Shown in pieces: positions 17,160-25,489 of a stretch of DNA of 31,243 nt. This DNA is from CAMQRS01 sp964370065 (lineage in GTDB: Bacteria > Bacillota_I > Bacilli_A > Erysipelotrichales > Erysipelotrichaceae): contig CAYJGK010000021.1 of the NCBI GenBank assembly GCA_964370065.1, positions 1 to 31,243 of the forward strand. The letters are read 5' to 3'. The position numbers and the translations under genes are program-made. Position 1 is the stretch's first letter. Every line of letters starts with the position of its first letter. Under the pieces are notes generated by a model, which saw only the letters and a program-made list of their open reading frames with translations, ran no database searches and was not told where the DNA came from.

Positions 17160-18199
17160 TGAAACAAGTTAAAGTCGGAATTATTGGTGCTAGTGGATAT
17201 GGTGGAGCTGAACTTGTTCGTTTATTACTAGCACACCCTTATGCAAAATTAGTTGCTATCCATGCAAGAAGTTTTATAGGTCAACCTATTTCTGATGTAT
17301 ACCCTAATTTTTATGAACTCTATGAAGGCATATTTGAAAGCGAAGATAGCGTCATTGAAAAAAGTGATATCATCTTTGCTTCCCTACCACATGGTTTAAG
17401 TGAAGTCATCGCCAAGAAAATTATCGAGCAAAAGAAAAAGATGATAGACTTGGGAGCCGATTTCAGATTAGATGATGAAGCCACTTATGAAGCTTGGTAC
17501 AATAAACCATTTACTTATCCAACTTTACATGAAAAATGTGTATATGGATTAAGTGAATACAATAGAGAAAAAATTAAACAGGCCCAAATTATTGCGAATC
17601 CTGGTTGTTATCCAACTAGTGTTGCTTTAGGGTTACTGCCTTTTTTAAAGCATCATACAATCAATCAAAAACATATTATTATCGATTCTAAATCAGGAAC
17701 AACAGGTGCAGGTAAAGAATTAAGTGAAAAGTGTCACTTCCCTAATTGTAATGAGGGGTTTGCACCTTATAATGTGGCCAAACATCGTCATACGCCAGAA
17801 ATTGAACAAACCTTAACACAATTAAGTGGACAAAATATTAGTGTTACCTTTGTACCGCATTTATTAGCAATCAATCGTGGTATTATTTCAACAATGTATA
17901 TCACATTAGACCAAACTATTCCCATAGAAACATTACACACTCAATATAAGCAATATTATGCTTCCCATCCTTTTGTGCGTATCCTGGCATTATCGCAATG
18001 CGCCAATTTAAAATATGTAAAGCAAAGTAACTATTGCGATATCTCTTTACATATGGATACAAGAAGCAATATGTTGATCATCGTATCTTGCATTGATAAC
18101 ATGGTAAAAGGAGCTGCAGGACAAGCCATTCAAAATATGAATATCCTATGTGATTTTGAAGAAACAAGTGGATTAACACAAATCCCTCCTGCCTTCTAG
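17159..18199 (+). CDS. argC: N-acetyl-gamma-glutamyl-phosphate reductase
   Basis: ArgC reduces N-acetylglutamyl phosphate with NADPH to the semialdehyde. The 346-residue protein has the Rossmann motif GASGYGGAELVRLL (10-23) and the active-site cysteine in NPGCYPT (C150). SGTTGAGKEL and HRHTPEIEQ follow, as in long-form ArgC of Firmicutes. A longer in-frame start exists at 17138, but the ATG at 17159 overlapping the argH stop has AAAGGAG 8 bases upstream and the typical MKQVKVGIIGASG opening. Confidence 0.97.
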   Translation: MKQVKVGIIGASGYGGAELVRLLLAHPYAKLVAIHARSFIGQPISDVYPNFYELYEGIFESEDSVIEKSDIIFASLPHGLSEVIAKKIIEQKKKMIDLGADFRLDDEATYEAWYNKPFTYPTLHEKCVYGLSEYNREKIKQAQIIANPGCYPTSVALGLLPFLKHHTINQKHIIIDSKSGTTGAGKELSEKCHFPNCNEGFAPYNVAKHRHTPEIEQTLTQLSGQNISVTFVPHLLAINRGIISTMYITLDQTIPIETLHTQYKQYYASHPFVRILALSQCANLKYVKQSNYCDISLHMDTRSNMLIIVSCIDNMVKGAAGQAIQNMNILCDFEETSGLTQIPPAF

Positions 18200-18209
18200 A
18201 AAGGAAATT

Positions 18210-19427
18210 ATGTTTACTTACAACAATAAAGGCGTATGTGCACCAAAAGGTTTTTCCGCAAGCGGAATCCATTGCGGCATACGTAAAAATAAAGAAAAAA
18301 AAGATTTAGCTTTAATTTATAGCGAAGTTCCTTGTGTAGCAGCCAGTACTTATACACAAAACAAAGTCAAAGGTGCACCAATTTATGTGACCCAAAAACA
18401 TTTACATAATGATAGCGCACAAGCTATTTTATGCAATAGTGGAAATGCGAATACATGTAATGCGGATGGGATTCAAATCGCAGATGCAATGTGTCATGCT
18501 TGTGGTAACGCTTTATCTATTCATCAGGAAGACATTATTGTCGCATCAACTGGAGTCATTGGACAACCTTTACCATTAGCGCCTATGTTATCTGGTATGC
18601 CTTCATTAGTAGAAAATTTACAAAATGATGATAGCCAAGCGGTATGTAATGCCATTATGACAACTGATACTTTTATTAAACACTATGCATTATCATTTAC
18701 TCTACAAGGAAAAACATGTCATATAGGTGGCATTGCTAAAGGAAGTGGAATGATTCATCCAAATATGGCTACGATGTTAAGCTTTATTACTAGTGATGTC
18801 AACATTAGTGCTCCCTTATTAAAAAAAGCTATGCAAGAAGTAGTGGATGACACTTTTAATATGGTCAGTGTGGATGGAGACACTTCCACAAATGATATGT
18901 TAAGCATCTTATGTAATGGTCTAGCACAAAATGCAATTATTGAAGAAGAGAATGAAGACTATGAAACATTTAAACAAGCGTTCTACTTAGTCTGTGAAGC
19001 GTTAAGTAGACAAATGGCTAGTGATGGTGAAGGGGCCACTAAACTATTAACTTGTCATGTTTTACAGGCAGATGATCAAAGCAGTGCAAAAGCAATCGCC
19101 AAATCAATTATTACCAGCTCCCTTTTTAAATCTGCTATGTTTGGAAATGATGCAAATTGGGGTCGTATTTTATGCGCTATCGGCTATGCACCCTGCACTT
19201 GTGATGTGCAAAAAATAAATGTAAGTTTAGCAAGTGAAAAAGGCAGCATTCAAGTGTGTAAGGATGGATTTGGTCTTGCATTTGATGAGGAAAAAGCACT
19301 CTCTATCTTACAAACAAAAGAAGTCATAATCACAGTCGATTTACAAGATGGTTGCGCACAGGCGACTGCTTGGGGATGTGATTTAACATATGATTATGTT
19401 AAGATTAACGGCGACTATCGCACCTAG
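18210..19427 (+). CDS. argJ: Glutamate N-acetyltransferase / ornithine acetyltransferase
   Basis: ArgJ moves the acetyl group from N-acetylornithine to glutamate, releasing ornithine; some members also use acetyl-CoA. The 405-residue precursor contains the self-cleavage motif KGSGMIHPNMATML, where T188 becomes the N-terminal nucleophile of the beta chain. The GNDANWGR block near the C-terminus is also present. No separate argA or argE is seen in the operon, which fits the cyclic route through ArgJ. Whether it is mono- or bifunctional cannot be told from sequence here. GAAAGGA precedes the ATG, 10 bases after argC. Confidence 0.96.
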   Translation: MFTYNNKGVCAPKGFSASGIHCGIRKNKEKKDLALIYSEVPCVAASTYTQNKVKGAPIYVTQKHLHNDSAQAILCNSGNANTCNADGIQIADAMCHACGNALSIHQEDIIVASTGVIGQPLPLAPMLSGMPSLVENLQNDDSQAVCNAIMTTDTFIKHYALSFTLQGKTCHIGGIAKGSGMIHPNMATMLSFITSDVNISAPLLKKAMQEVVDDTFNMVSVDGDTSTNDMLSILCNGLAQNAIIEEENEDYETFKQAFYLVCEALSRQMASDGEGATKLLTCHVLQADDQSSAKAIAKSIITSSLFKSAMFGNDANWGRILCAIGYAPCTCDVQKINVSLASEKGSIQVCKDGFGLAFDEEKALSILQTKEVIITVDLQDGCAQATAWGCDLTYDYVKINGDYRT

Positions 19428-19444
19428 ACCAAAGAGGAAAAAAT

Positions 19445-20317
19445 ATGAAAAACGCAATCGCTAAGGCTACGATTTTATCGCAAGCCTTACCTTATATCCA
19501 ACAATACAACAAAAAAATTATTGTCATCAAATACGGTGGGAATGCCATGCAAGATGAAACACTTAAACAAAACGTAATCAATGACATCGTTTTACTCTCA
19601 GCTATCGGGGTTAAAGTAGTTGTGGTACACGGTGGTGGACCAAAAATAGATGAAATATTAACAAAGATGAACCAAGAAATAAAGTTCATCGATGGACTAC
19701 GCTATACAGATGAAGATTGTATGGAAGTCGTCCAAATGGTATTAGCTGGGAAGATGAATAAAGACTTAGTTTCTATGATACACCAAGCGGGTAGTAAAGC
19801 TGTAGGAATCAGTGGCATGGATGCTGGGTTATTGAAAGTAGAACCATTTCCACACACTACTGATCTAGGATATGTAGGGAAAATTATCGGTGTGGATGAA
19901 CAAATAGTTTTTGATTTATTAGACAATGGATACATTCCTGTCATCGCATCAGTTGGCTGTGATGAGAACAACCACAGTTATAATGTGAACGCTGATTTAG
20001 CAGCAGCAAGTATTGCTGCTAAACTACAAGCTGAAAATATCATTTTAGTGAGTAATATTCCAGGTTTGTTAGAAAATCCAAAACAAGAAGAAACATTGAT
20101 TAGCCAAGTCAGTACAAACGAAATTCAAGAATTAAAAAAACGCGGCATTATTGCTGGTGGTATGATTCCAAAAGTGGATTGCTGTGTAGAGGCCATTGCT
20201 TGTGGAGTTAAAAAGGCATGTATTATCGATGGACGTATCCCCCACTCCTTATTAATAGAAATTTTATCAGATGACGGGATTGGAACAATGATTATGGGAG
20301 AACAATATGAACTATAA
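19445..20317 (+). CDS. argB: Acetylglutamate kinase
   Basis: ArgB phosphorylates N-acetylglutamate and is the usual feedback point in cyclic pathways. The 290-residue protein has the amino acid kinase features IVIKYGGNAM (Lys for phosphate), VVHGGGPKID, the GLRYTDEDCMEVVQMVLAGKMNKDLV block and NVNADLAAASIAAKL. The C-terminal GGMIPKVDCC follows. The N-terminal helix before the first strand (KATILSQALPYIQQY) is of the kind that forms hexamers in arginine-inhibited NAGKs, so arginine feedback is plausible but inferred. It overlaps argD by 11 bases. Confidence 0.97.
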   Translation: MKNAIAKATILSQALPYIQQYNKKIIVIKYGGNAMQDETLKQNVINDIVLLSAIGVKVVVVHGGGPKIDEILTKMNQEIKFIDGLRYTDEDCMEVVQMVLAGKMNKDLVSMIHQAGSKAVGISGMDAGLLKVEPFPHTTDLGYVGKIIGVDEQIVFDLLDNGYIPVIASVGCDENNHSYNVNADLAAASIAAKLQAENIILVSNIPGLLENPKQEETLISQVSTNEIQELKKRGIIAGGMIPKVDCCVEAIACGVKKACIIDGRIPHSLLIEILSDDGIGTMIMGEQYEL

Positions 20318-21479
20318 ACAATTAGATGACAAATATGTGATGCATACTTACAATCGTTTTCCATTATGCATCATACAAGGAAAACAAAATTATGTATACG
20401 ATGATCAAAACAAGGCTTATTTAGATTTCACAAGCGGAATTGGTGTCAATGTATTAGGGCATGCACATCCACAATGGGTAGAAGCAATAAGTGAGCAAGC
20501 TAGGCAATTAGCTCACATTTCCAACTTATACTATACACAACCTATGCTTACAACAGCTCAATTACTTTGTGAAAAAAGCAAGATGAAAAAAGTGTTTTTC
20601 GCTAATTCTGGTGCAGAGGCAAATGAAGGTGCCATTAAAATTGCACGTAAATATGCCAACACAAAATATGCGAATCAAAGACAAGAAATTATTACATTGA
20701 CTAACTCTTTTCATGGTCGTACGATGACTACCTTAACTGCCACAGGACAAGATAGTTTTCATCAACATTTTGATCCATTTATGAAAGGTTTTACTTATGT
20801 ACAAGCAAATAATATCGAAGATTTACAAAATAAAGTAACGGAAAAGACAGCCGCAATTATGATTGAAATTGTACAAGGTGAAGGTGGTGTATTACCATTA
20901 AATGCTGAGTTTGTGAGAATCATTCAATATTTATGTAAACAAAAGGATATCTTATTAATTGTAGATGAAGTACAAACTGGAATAGGACGTTGTGGTAGTT
21001 TCTTTGCCTATGAACAAATGCATTTGCACCCTAATATTGTAACAAGTGCAAAAGCACTAGGTAATGGATTGCCTATTGGTGCCATTTTAGTAGATGAAAA
21101 GTGTGAAGACACTCTATCCTACGGAGACCATGGAACAACTTATGGAGCCAACCCTATTGCATGCGCTGGTGCAAATGTAGTGTTATCATATATGAACGAT
21201 GACCTTTACGCAAGCGTTAAAGAAAAAGGGGCTTACATAAAAGAAAAGATAAAAAGTATGCAACATATTAAACAAGTGAATGGATTAGGATTAATGTTAG
21301 GTGTCGAGTTAATCGATATCGATGTAAACCAACTTGTATTATCTTGTCTACAACAAGGCGTGTTATTCTTAAGTGCAAAACAAAACTTAAGATTATTACC
21401 GCCTTTAACCATTACGTATGAAGAGATTGATCATGCCTTAGCCATATTAGAAACAACTCTAGAAAAGTGGGAGAAATAA
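20307..21479 (+). CDS. argD: Acetylornithine aminotransferase
   Basis: ArgD is a PLP enzyme that transaminates N-acetylglutamate semialdehyde to N-acetylornithine. The 390-residue class III aminotransferase has FTSGIGVNVLGHAHP near the N-terminus, the ANSGAEANEGAIKIAR cofactor loop, LLIVDEVQTGIGRCG, and the Schiff-base lysine in SAKALGNGLPIGA. The ATG lies inside the end of argB with GGGAG 7 bases upstream. argF begins one base after its stop. Confidence 0.96.
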   Translation: MNYKQLDDKYVMHTYNRFPLCIIQGKQNYVYDDQNKAYLDFTSGIGVNVLGHAHPQWVEAISEQARQLAHISNLYYTQPMLTTAQLLCEKSKMKKVFFANSGAEANEGAIKIARKYANTKYANQRQEIITLTNSFHGRTMTTLTATGQDSFHQHFDPFMKGFTYVQANNIEDLQNKVTEKTAAIMIEIVQGEGGVLPLNAEFVRIIQYLCKQKDILLIVDEVQTGIGRCGSFFAYEQMHLHPNIVTSAKALGNGLPIGAILVDEKCEDTLSYGDHGTTYGANPIACAGANVVLSYMNDDLYASVKEKGAYIKEKIKSMQHIKQVNGLGLMLGVELIDIDVNQLVLSCLQQGVLFLSAKQNLRLLPPLTITYEEIDHALAILETTLEKWEK

Positions 21480-21480
21480 A

Positions 21481-22389
21481 ATGAAACATTTACTAACAAT
21501 ACAAGATTTAAGTAAGACTGAATTATATGAATTATTAGATTTAGCTGACACTTTAAAAAAGGAAGTGAAACAAGGTATCTTTACTCCTTATTTAGAAAAC
21601 AAAACATTAGCCTTAATCTTTCAAAAATCAAGTACACGTACCCGCGTTAGTTTTGAGGTAGGAATGAAACAATTAGGAGGATATCCTTTATGTTTGAACG
21701 CCAATGACATGCAAATGGGGCGTGGAGAACCTATTGCCGATACAGCTCGTGTATTATCACGTTATGTAGATGGAATTATGATTCGTACCTTTGCACAACA
21801 GGATGTACAAGATTTAGCTACTTATGGAAGTATTCCTATCATTAATGGATTAACTGATTATGCACACCCTTGTCAAATTTTAGCTGACTTAATGACGATT
21901 AGAGAGTATAAAGGAACATTAGAAGGACTTAAAATGTGCTACATTGGAGATGGAAACAATATGGCTAACTCTTTAATTGTGGGAGCATTAATTAGTGGTA
22001 TGCGCATTGCTTGTGCTTGCCCAAAAGGATATGAGCCACATCCTCAAGTATTAAAATATGCACAAAAAAATGATGCTTTTTCATTAGTAGAAGACCCATT
22101 AATTGCAGCAAAAGATGCAGATGTAGTCATCACTGACGTATGGGCGAGTATGGGAGATGAGGCTAGTAAAGCAGAACGTGAATTTGTATTTAAAGGAAAA
22201 TATCAAATCAATACAACACTAATGCAGCAAGCAAAAGCAGATGCAATGGTATTACATTGCCTACCCGCACACCGTGAAGAAGAAATTACAAGCGAAGTAT
22301 TTGATGCACATGCAAATGAAATATTTGATGAAGCTGAAAATAGATTACATGCACAAAAAGCGGTACTCGTTAAACTATTAGGAGAGTAA
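21481..22389 (+). CDS. argF: Ornithine carbamoyltransferase
   Basis: ArgF combines ornithine and carbamoyl phosphate to citrulline. The 302-residue protein has the carbamoyl phosphate loop SSTRTR (50-55) and HPCQ in DYAHPCQILADL. The ornithine loop DVWASMGDE and HCLPAHR near residue 260 follow. Its place after argD and before argG/argH in the pathway marks it as biosynthetic argF rather than catabolic arcB, and no arcA or arcC is near. No carAB accompanies it, so carbamoyl phosphate must be supplied from elsewhere. The terminator that should follow has been split by an insertion sequence. Confidence 0.96.
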   Translation: MKHLLTIQDLSKTELYELLDLADTLKKEVKQGIFTPYLENKTLALIFQKSSTRTRVSFEVGMKQLGGYPLCLNANDMQMGRGEPIADTARVLSRYVDGIMIRTFAQQDVQDLATYGSIPIINGLTDYAHPCQILADLMTIREYKGTLEGLKMCYIGDGNNMANSLIVGALISGMRIACACPKGYEPHPQVLKYAQKNDAFSLVEDPLIAAKDADVVITDVWASMGDEASKAEREFVFKGKYQINTTLMQQAKADAMVLHCLPAHREEEITSEVFDAHANEIFDEAENRLHAQKAVLVKLLGE

Positions 22390-22390
22390 T

Positions 22391-22405
22391 AAAAAGAATG
22401 TGATT
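22391..22405. terminator. Left arm of a bidirectional terminator split by an IS
   Basis: AAAAAGAATGTGATT pairs with AATCACGTTCTTTTT (23147-23161) over 15 positions with one T-G wobble. The arms lie just after the argF stop and at the end of the convergent ABC permease gene (its TAA is 23160-23162). With the 741 bases between them removed they would form a classic bidirectional intrinsic terminator. Confidence 0.65.
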
Positions 22406-22406
22406 T

Positions 22407-22431
22407 TGAACTGCACCCCAATAATTGGAGA
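22407..22431 (+). repeat. Left terminal inverted repeat of IS3-family element
   Basis: It begins TGAACTGCACCCCA and matches the right end (23123-23147, inverted) at 22 of 25 positions. The TG...CA ends and the CTGCACCC core resemble IS150-group termini. Confidence 0.8.
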
Positions 22432-22456
22432 CAATTAGAAAGGGTGTAGTTTTTTT

Positions 22457-23016
22457 ATGGTAAAAATAACAAGAGAGCAGAGAATAGAAATTTATGAGTT
22501 AAGAAAAAAAGTGAGTCTATATCAAACCTTAGTGGAATGTATAGAATAAGTGCTGATAAAATAAGTTGTCTAATTAGATTGGTTGATATGCATGGATATA
22601 ATATGTTAAGAAAAGCTAAGAATAAGTACTATTCTCCAGAATGAAAACAAATAGCTATAGACAGAGTATGAATACAAAATAAGTCTATTACTTTTGTTTC
22701 GCTTGAATATGGATTAATCAGTAATGGAATTTTATTTAATTGAATTCGTAAATATAAGGGATTTTTTAAAGAATTACTGAGGATTCTTCATCCAAAATTG
22801 AAAACTTATGAAGAATTGGAAGAAGCTATTTATCAAACATTAGAGTATTATAATAATTAATATCCACATATAAGGTTTAAGGTTTTAACTCCATCAGAGG
22901 TTAAGATAAGCGCATTAAAAACAAATTATCCAATGAAATATCCGATTAAACAAAACCCTAAAATAACTAAATTTTGGAATAATGTCAAACAGCATGAAAT
23001 AAAAAACCAAGTCTGA
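22457..23016 (+). pseudogene. IS3-family transposase remnant (orfA fused to orfB tail)
   Basis: Translation begins MVKITREQRIEIYELRKK, the opening of an IS150-type OrfA helix-turn-helix protein. The frame then shifts near 22510. It continues SISNLSGMYRISADKIS... and SLEYGLISNGILFN, with in-frame TGA codons after SPE, after DRV and after LFN; the last replaces the Trp of the usual NWI motif. The same frame runs straight into an OrfB C-terminus: YEELEEAIYQTLEYYNN, a TAA, then YPHIRFKVLTPSEV. The OrfB integrase core is deleted. At least four stops and one frameshift make it non-functional. Confidence 0.85.
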
Positions 23017-23122
23017 AATAATCAGCTTGGTTTGATAAACATTTTACTTATTTACTTTGTCTAGTTGACAGGGGGTGGTTCACAATACAGGAATCAATCC
23101 TTAAGTTTATCCTAATTCAACT

Positions 23123-23147
23123 TCTCCAACAAATGGGGTGCAGTTCA
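23123..23147 (-). repeat. Right terminal inverted repeat of IS3-family element
   Basis: Read on the minus strand it begins TGAACTGCACCCCATTTG and mirrors the left end with three mismatches in 25. A second, more divergent end-like sequence ending GGTTCA lies inside it at 23056-23082. Confidence 0.8.
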
Positions 23148-23161
23148 ATCACGTTCTTTTT
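23147..23161. terminator. Right arm of the IS-split bidirectional terminator
   Basis: AATCACGTTCTTTTT is the partner of 22391-22405. It overlaps the stop codon of the permease gene (23160-23162) and carries the T-run that would terminate argF transcripts. Confidence 0.65.
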
Positions 23162-23960
23162 ATATTTCTAAATCGCGTTTTTGGTAAGCAAGACACCCGA
23201 TAATTAAACAAATTATCATTAACACTATATAACACGCATAAACGATAAGTGTCGTCTTAGATGGAGCAATGGCGTTTTTAACACTAAGTTGATTGAAACA
23301 AGAGGCATACAATAATAATTCACCTTTATCTGCTAGTAGTTCCCCTAAATACCCAATTAAGTAACTGAATAAAACAATTCCACTTGCTAACCCGCTTGCT
23401 AAGTAAGGTTTGATTCCTACGACACAAAAGCTAATTGCACTAAAGATAAAAGGAATGATTCCTGTAATTTTGGCAGAAGCAAACACATCCATCAATACAA
23501 ACGTATCTCCTCCATTCAAGATTCCACAAATAACAACAGAAAGAATTGCACTTGTCACAATAATTAAGATAGCAATATATGCACACATTACTTTTGCGAT
23601 GTAAATTTCATGGCGACTCACTGCTAATCCATTTAAAAACTCAATTGATTTGTTTTTTTCTTCTTGTGCGATAATTTTTGCACTAAATGTTGTCGCAAAA
23701 ATAGAAATTGCAATGACTAATAAACCAAATATCATTCCATAATAACTCATATAATTAGAAATATCAGAAAAATCTTCCATGCCTACAAATTGTAAAAGTT
23801 GTTCAGGCATTGCATCTAGCTTAATTTGTGCGACTTCTTGCATACTAGAAAATAAAATCATATATAAAGACATGATGGAAAAAATAGCAATAGACCAAAA
23901 GATAATAGTTTTACGATGCATGTATAAGTTGAACTTACAAATTAATAAACTATTTTTCAT
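23160..23960 (-). CDS. ABC-2 type transporter permease subunit
   Basis: This is a 266-residue membrane protein with about six hydrophobic segments: one near the N-terminus (IIFWSIAIFSIMSLYMI), one near 75-95, then four more up to the C-terminus. This is the ABC-2/YhaP-like exporter permease pattern. The conserved cytoplasmic stretch IIAQEEKNKSIEFLNGLAVSR, which likely contacts the ATPase, is clear. A longer frame starts at 23987, but the ATG at 23960 has AAGGAGG 8-9 bases upstream and overlaps the ATPase gene by 11 bases, as coupled subunits often do. The substrate is unknown. Its downstream terminator hosts the IS. Confidence 0.85.
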   Translation of the reverse strand: MKNSLLICKFNLYMHRKTIIFWSIAIFSIMSLYMILFSSMQEVAQIKLDAMPEQLLQFVGMEDFSDISNYMSYYGMIFGLLVIAISIFATTFSAKIIAQEEKNKSIEFLNGLAVSRHEIYIAKVMCAYIAILIIVTSAILSVVICGILNGGDTFVLMDVFASAKITGIIPFIFSAISFCVVGIKPYLASGLASGIVLFSYLIGYLGELLADKGELLLYASCFNQLSVKNAIAPSKTTLIVYACYIVLMIICLIIGCLAYQKRDLEI

Positions 23961-24789
23961 TTGTTTGATCCTCCTTATAATATTCAATAAACTCTTCTTC
24001 GACTGTTTTCGTTTTTATTTCTAATGATTGTAAAGACAAAGTTGCTAAATGAGCAATGACTTGATTAATATCTTCATTCACTTCTTGACTAACCTGTACA
24101 CCATCACTTGTAGTATAGGTGATTATTTGTTTATGCTTAATTTTCACATCACGCATATCAAAATAATCTACAATGACTCCCTCTTTAATAATTGCTACTT
24201 TATCACAATATTTTTCCACTTCATTTAAATTATGACTGGACAAGAAAATAGTTGTCCCTTTTTGTTTTTCCTGTAATAATAATTCAAAGAATTTTTGTTG
24301 CATCAAAGGATCTAATCCACTTGTTGGTTCATCTAAAACAATTAATTGAGCGTGTTTTAAAAAACCTTGGATCAAAGAAATCTTTTTTAAATTTCCTAAA
24401 CTTAAGTCCGACACTGGTTTATGCAAATCTAATTCAAAATAACTAGCCAACTCTTGTATAGTGGAGCGTGGTGTATGCGTAAAAGAACACGCAAACTCCA
24501 ATATTTGTCGTCCTGTTAAATGATCATAAAAAGCGGCTTCACTAGGTACATAGCTGACTAACTCTTTGATTTTCTTGCTTTGTGTAGCGCTATCTAAACC
24601 AAGTATTTCTATCCTACCACTTGTGATATGAATCATATTTAACATACTTCGCAAGGTCGTACTTTTCCCTGCTCCATTCTTACCCACAAAGCCAACAATT
24701 TTGCCTTTGGGTATTGTAATATTCATATCTTTAACTGCACAAAATTGACCATATTTCTTCGTGAATTGTTTGATTTTTATCGCATCCAT
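23950..24789 (-). CDS. ABC transporter ATP-binding subunit
   Basis: This 279-residue ATPase has Walker A GKNGAGKST (about 36-44), a signature LSLGN in place of LSGGQ, Walker B LIVLDEP, the D-loop SGLD and the switch His in LSSHNLNE. The C-terminal 60-70 residues beyond the core are typical of export ATPases of the BcrA/YtrB/CcmA group. It is paired with the overlapping permease gene and probably forms a homodimeric-type exporter; lipid, peptide or antibiotic export are all possible. AAAAGGATG precedes the ATG, and the operon has a good promoter. Confidence 0.92.
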   Translation of the reverse strand: MDAIKIKQFTKKYGQFCAVKDMNITIPKGKIVGFVGKNGAGKSTTLRSMLNMIHITSGRIEILGLDSATQSKKIKELVSYVPSEAAFYDHLTGRQILEFACSFTHTPRSTIQELASYFELDLHKPVSDLSLGNLKKISLIQGFLKHAQLIVLDEPTSGLDPLMQQKFFELLLQEKQKGTTIFLSSHNLNEVEKYCDKVAIIKEGVIVDYFDMRDVKIKHKQIITYTTSDGVQVSQEVNEDINQVIAHLATLSLQSLEIKTKTVEEEFIEYYKEDQTNEK

Positions 24790-24812
24790 AATTACACATC
24801 CTTTTCTATAAT

Positions 24813-24841
24813 ATTATAAAATATGAATGGTTTGTTGGCAA
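24813..24841 (-). promoter_or_regulatory. Promoter of the ABC transporter operon
   Basis: On the minus strand TTGCCA (24836-24841) and TATAAT (24813-24818) are 17 bases apart, directly downstream of the cysE terminator. Confidence 0.7.
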
Positions 24842-24843
24842 TT

Positions 24844-24868
24844 AAAAATGCATGCCTGAGCATGCATT
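24844..24868 (-). terminator. Intrinsic terminator of cysE
   Basis: On the minus strand AATGCATGC and GCATGCATT form a 9-bp stem around TCAG, followed by TTTAAT. The stem overlaps the first bases of the stop codon. Confidence 0.75.
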
Positions 24869-25427
24869 AATAGTCTATTTTATCTTCATGACAAATACAC
24901 AATTCGTCTAAGACGCTATGTTTAGTTGGTTTGGCTGGTATACCCACAACTGTTGTTTTATCACAGACGTCCTTTGTGACAACTGAATTGGCTCCTACTT
25001 TTGCATAATGTCCTATATAAATATTGCCTAAGACTTTTGCACCCGCACCGATAATGACACCATTCCCTAAAGTCGGATGTCTTTTCCCATCTTCTTTACC
25101 AGTTCCACCTAATGTGACACCATGATAAATTAAACAATCATCTCCAATGATTGTTGTTTCACCAATCACCACTCCCATTCCATGATCGATAATTAATCCT
25201 TTTCCTATTTTTGCGCCTGGATGGATTTCTATACCTACCCAAAAACGCCCTATATTACTAATTAAACGGGCAATGAAGTATAAATGATAGTTGTATAAAA
25301 AATGCGCGATTCGATAAAAAAATAAGGCTTTCAAATGGGGGTATAATAAAATAATTTCTAATGAAGAATGAACAGCTGGATCATAACTTTTCGTTCTTTT
25401 TATTTGATAACGTATTCCTTTAAACAT
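24867..25427 (-). CDS. cysE: Serine O-acetyltransferase
   Basis: CysE makes O-acetylserine from serine and acetyl-CoA for cysteine synthesis. The 186-residue protein has a short N-terminal helical part and then a left-handed beta helix of hexapeptide repeats. GVEIHPGAKIGKGLIIDHG contains the catalytic His region, and GVTLGGTGKEDGKRHP is the family signature. The length fits short Firmicute CysE proteins. The C-terminus ends in DKIDY and lacks the terminal Ile that docks into CysK in cysteine synthase complexes, so complex formation is doubtful. AAAGGAG lies before the ATG. CATAAT with a weak -35 lies upstream, and no T-box is present. Confidence 0.95.
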   Translation of the reverse strand: MFKGIRYQIKRTKSYDPAVHSSLEIILLYPHLKALFFYRIAHFLYNYHLYFIARLISNIGRFWVGIEIHPGAKIGKGLIIDHGMGVVIGETTIIGDDCLIYHGVTLGGTGKEDGKRHPTLGNGVIIGAGAKVLGNIYIGHYAKVGANSVVTKDVCDKTTVVGIPAKPTKHSVLDELCICHEDKIDY

Positions 25428-25489
25428 AGTAGAGCTCCTTTGCTTTTTATCATTATGCCATATTTTTCAGTGATTGGCTAATTATTTGC

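Larger units (their letters stand above)
22407..23147 (+). mobile_element. Decayed, internally deleted IS3-family (IS150-like) element
   Basis: The element is 741 bp between matching inverted ends, against roughly 1.2-1.5 kb for an intact IS3-family member. It contains a broken orfA, the C-terminal end of orfB, a hairpin at 23004-23033 (AAACCAAG/CTTGGTTT with an inner CTGA/TCAG) and two right-end-like sequences (23056-23082 and 23123-23147). No matching target-site duplication is seen: the left flank ends TTT and the right flank starts ATC. The core of orfB with the first two catalytic Asp residues is missing, so it cannot move by itself. It fills the region between argF and the ABC permease. 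Confidence 0.8.
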
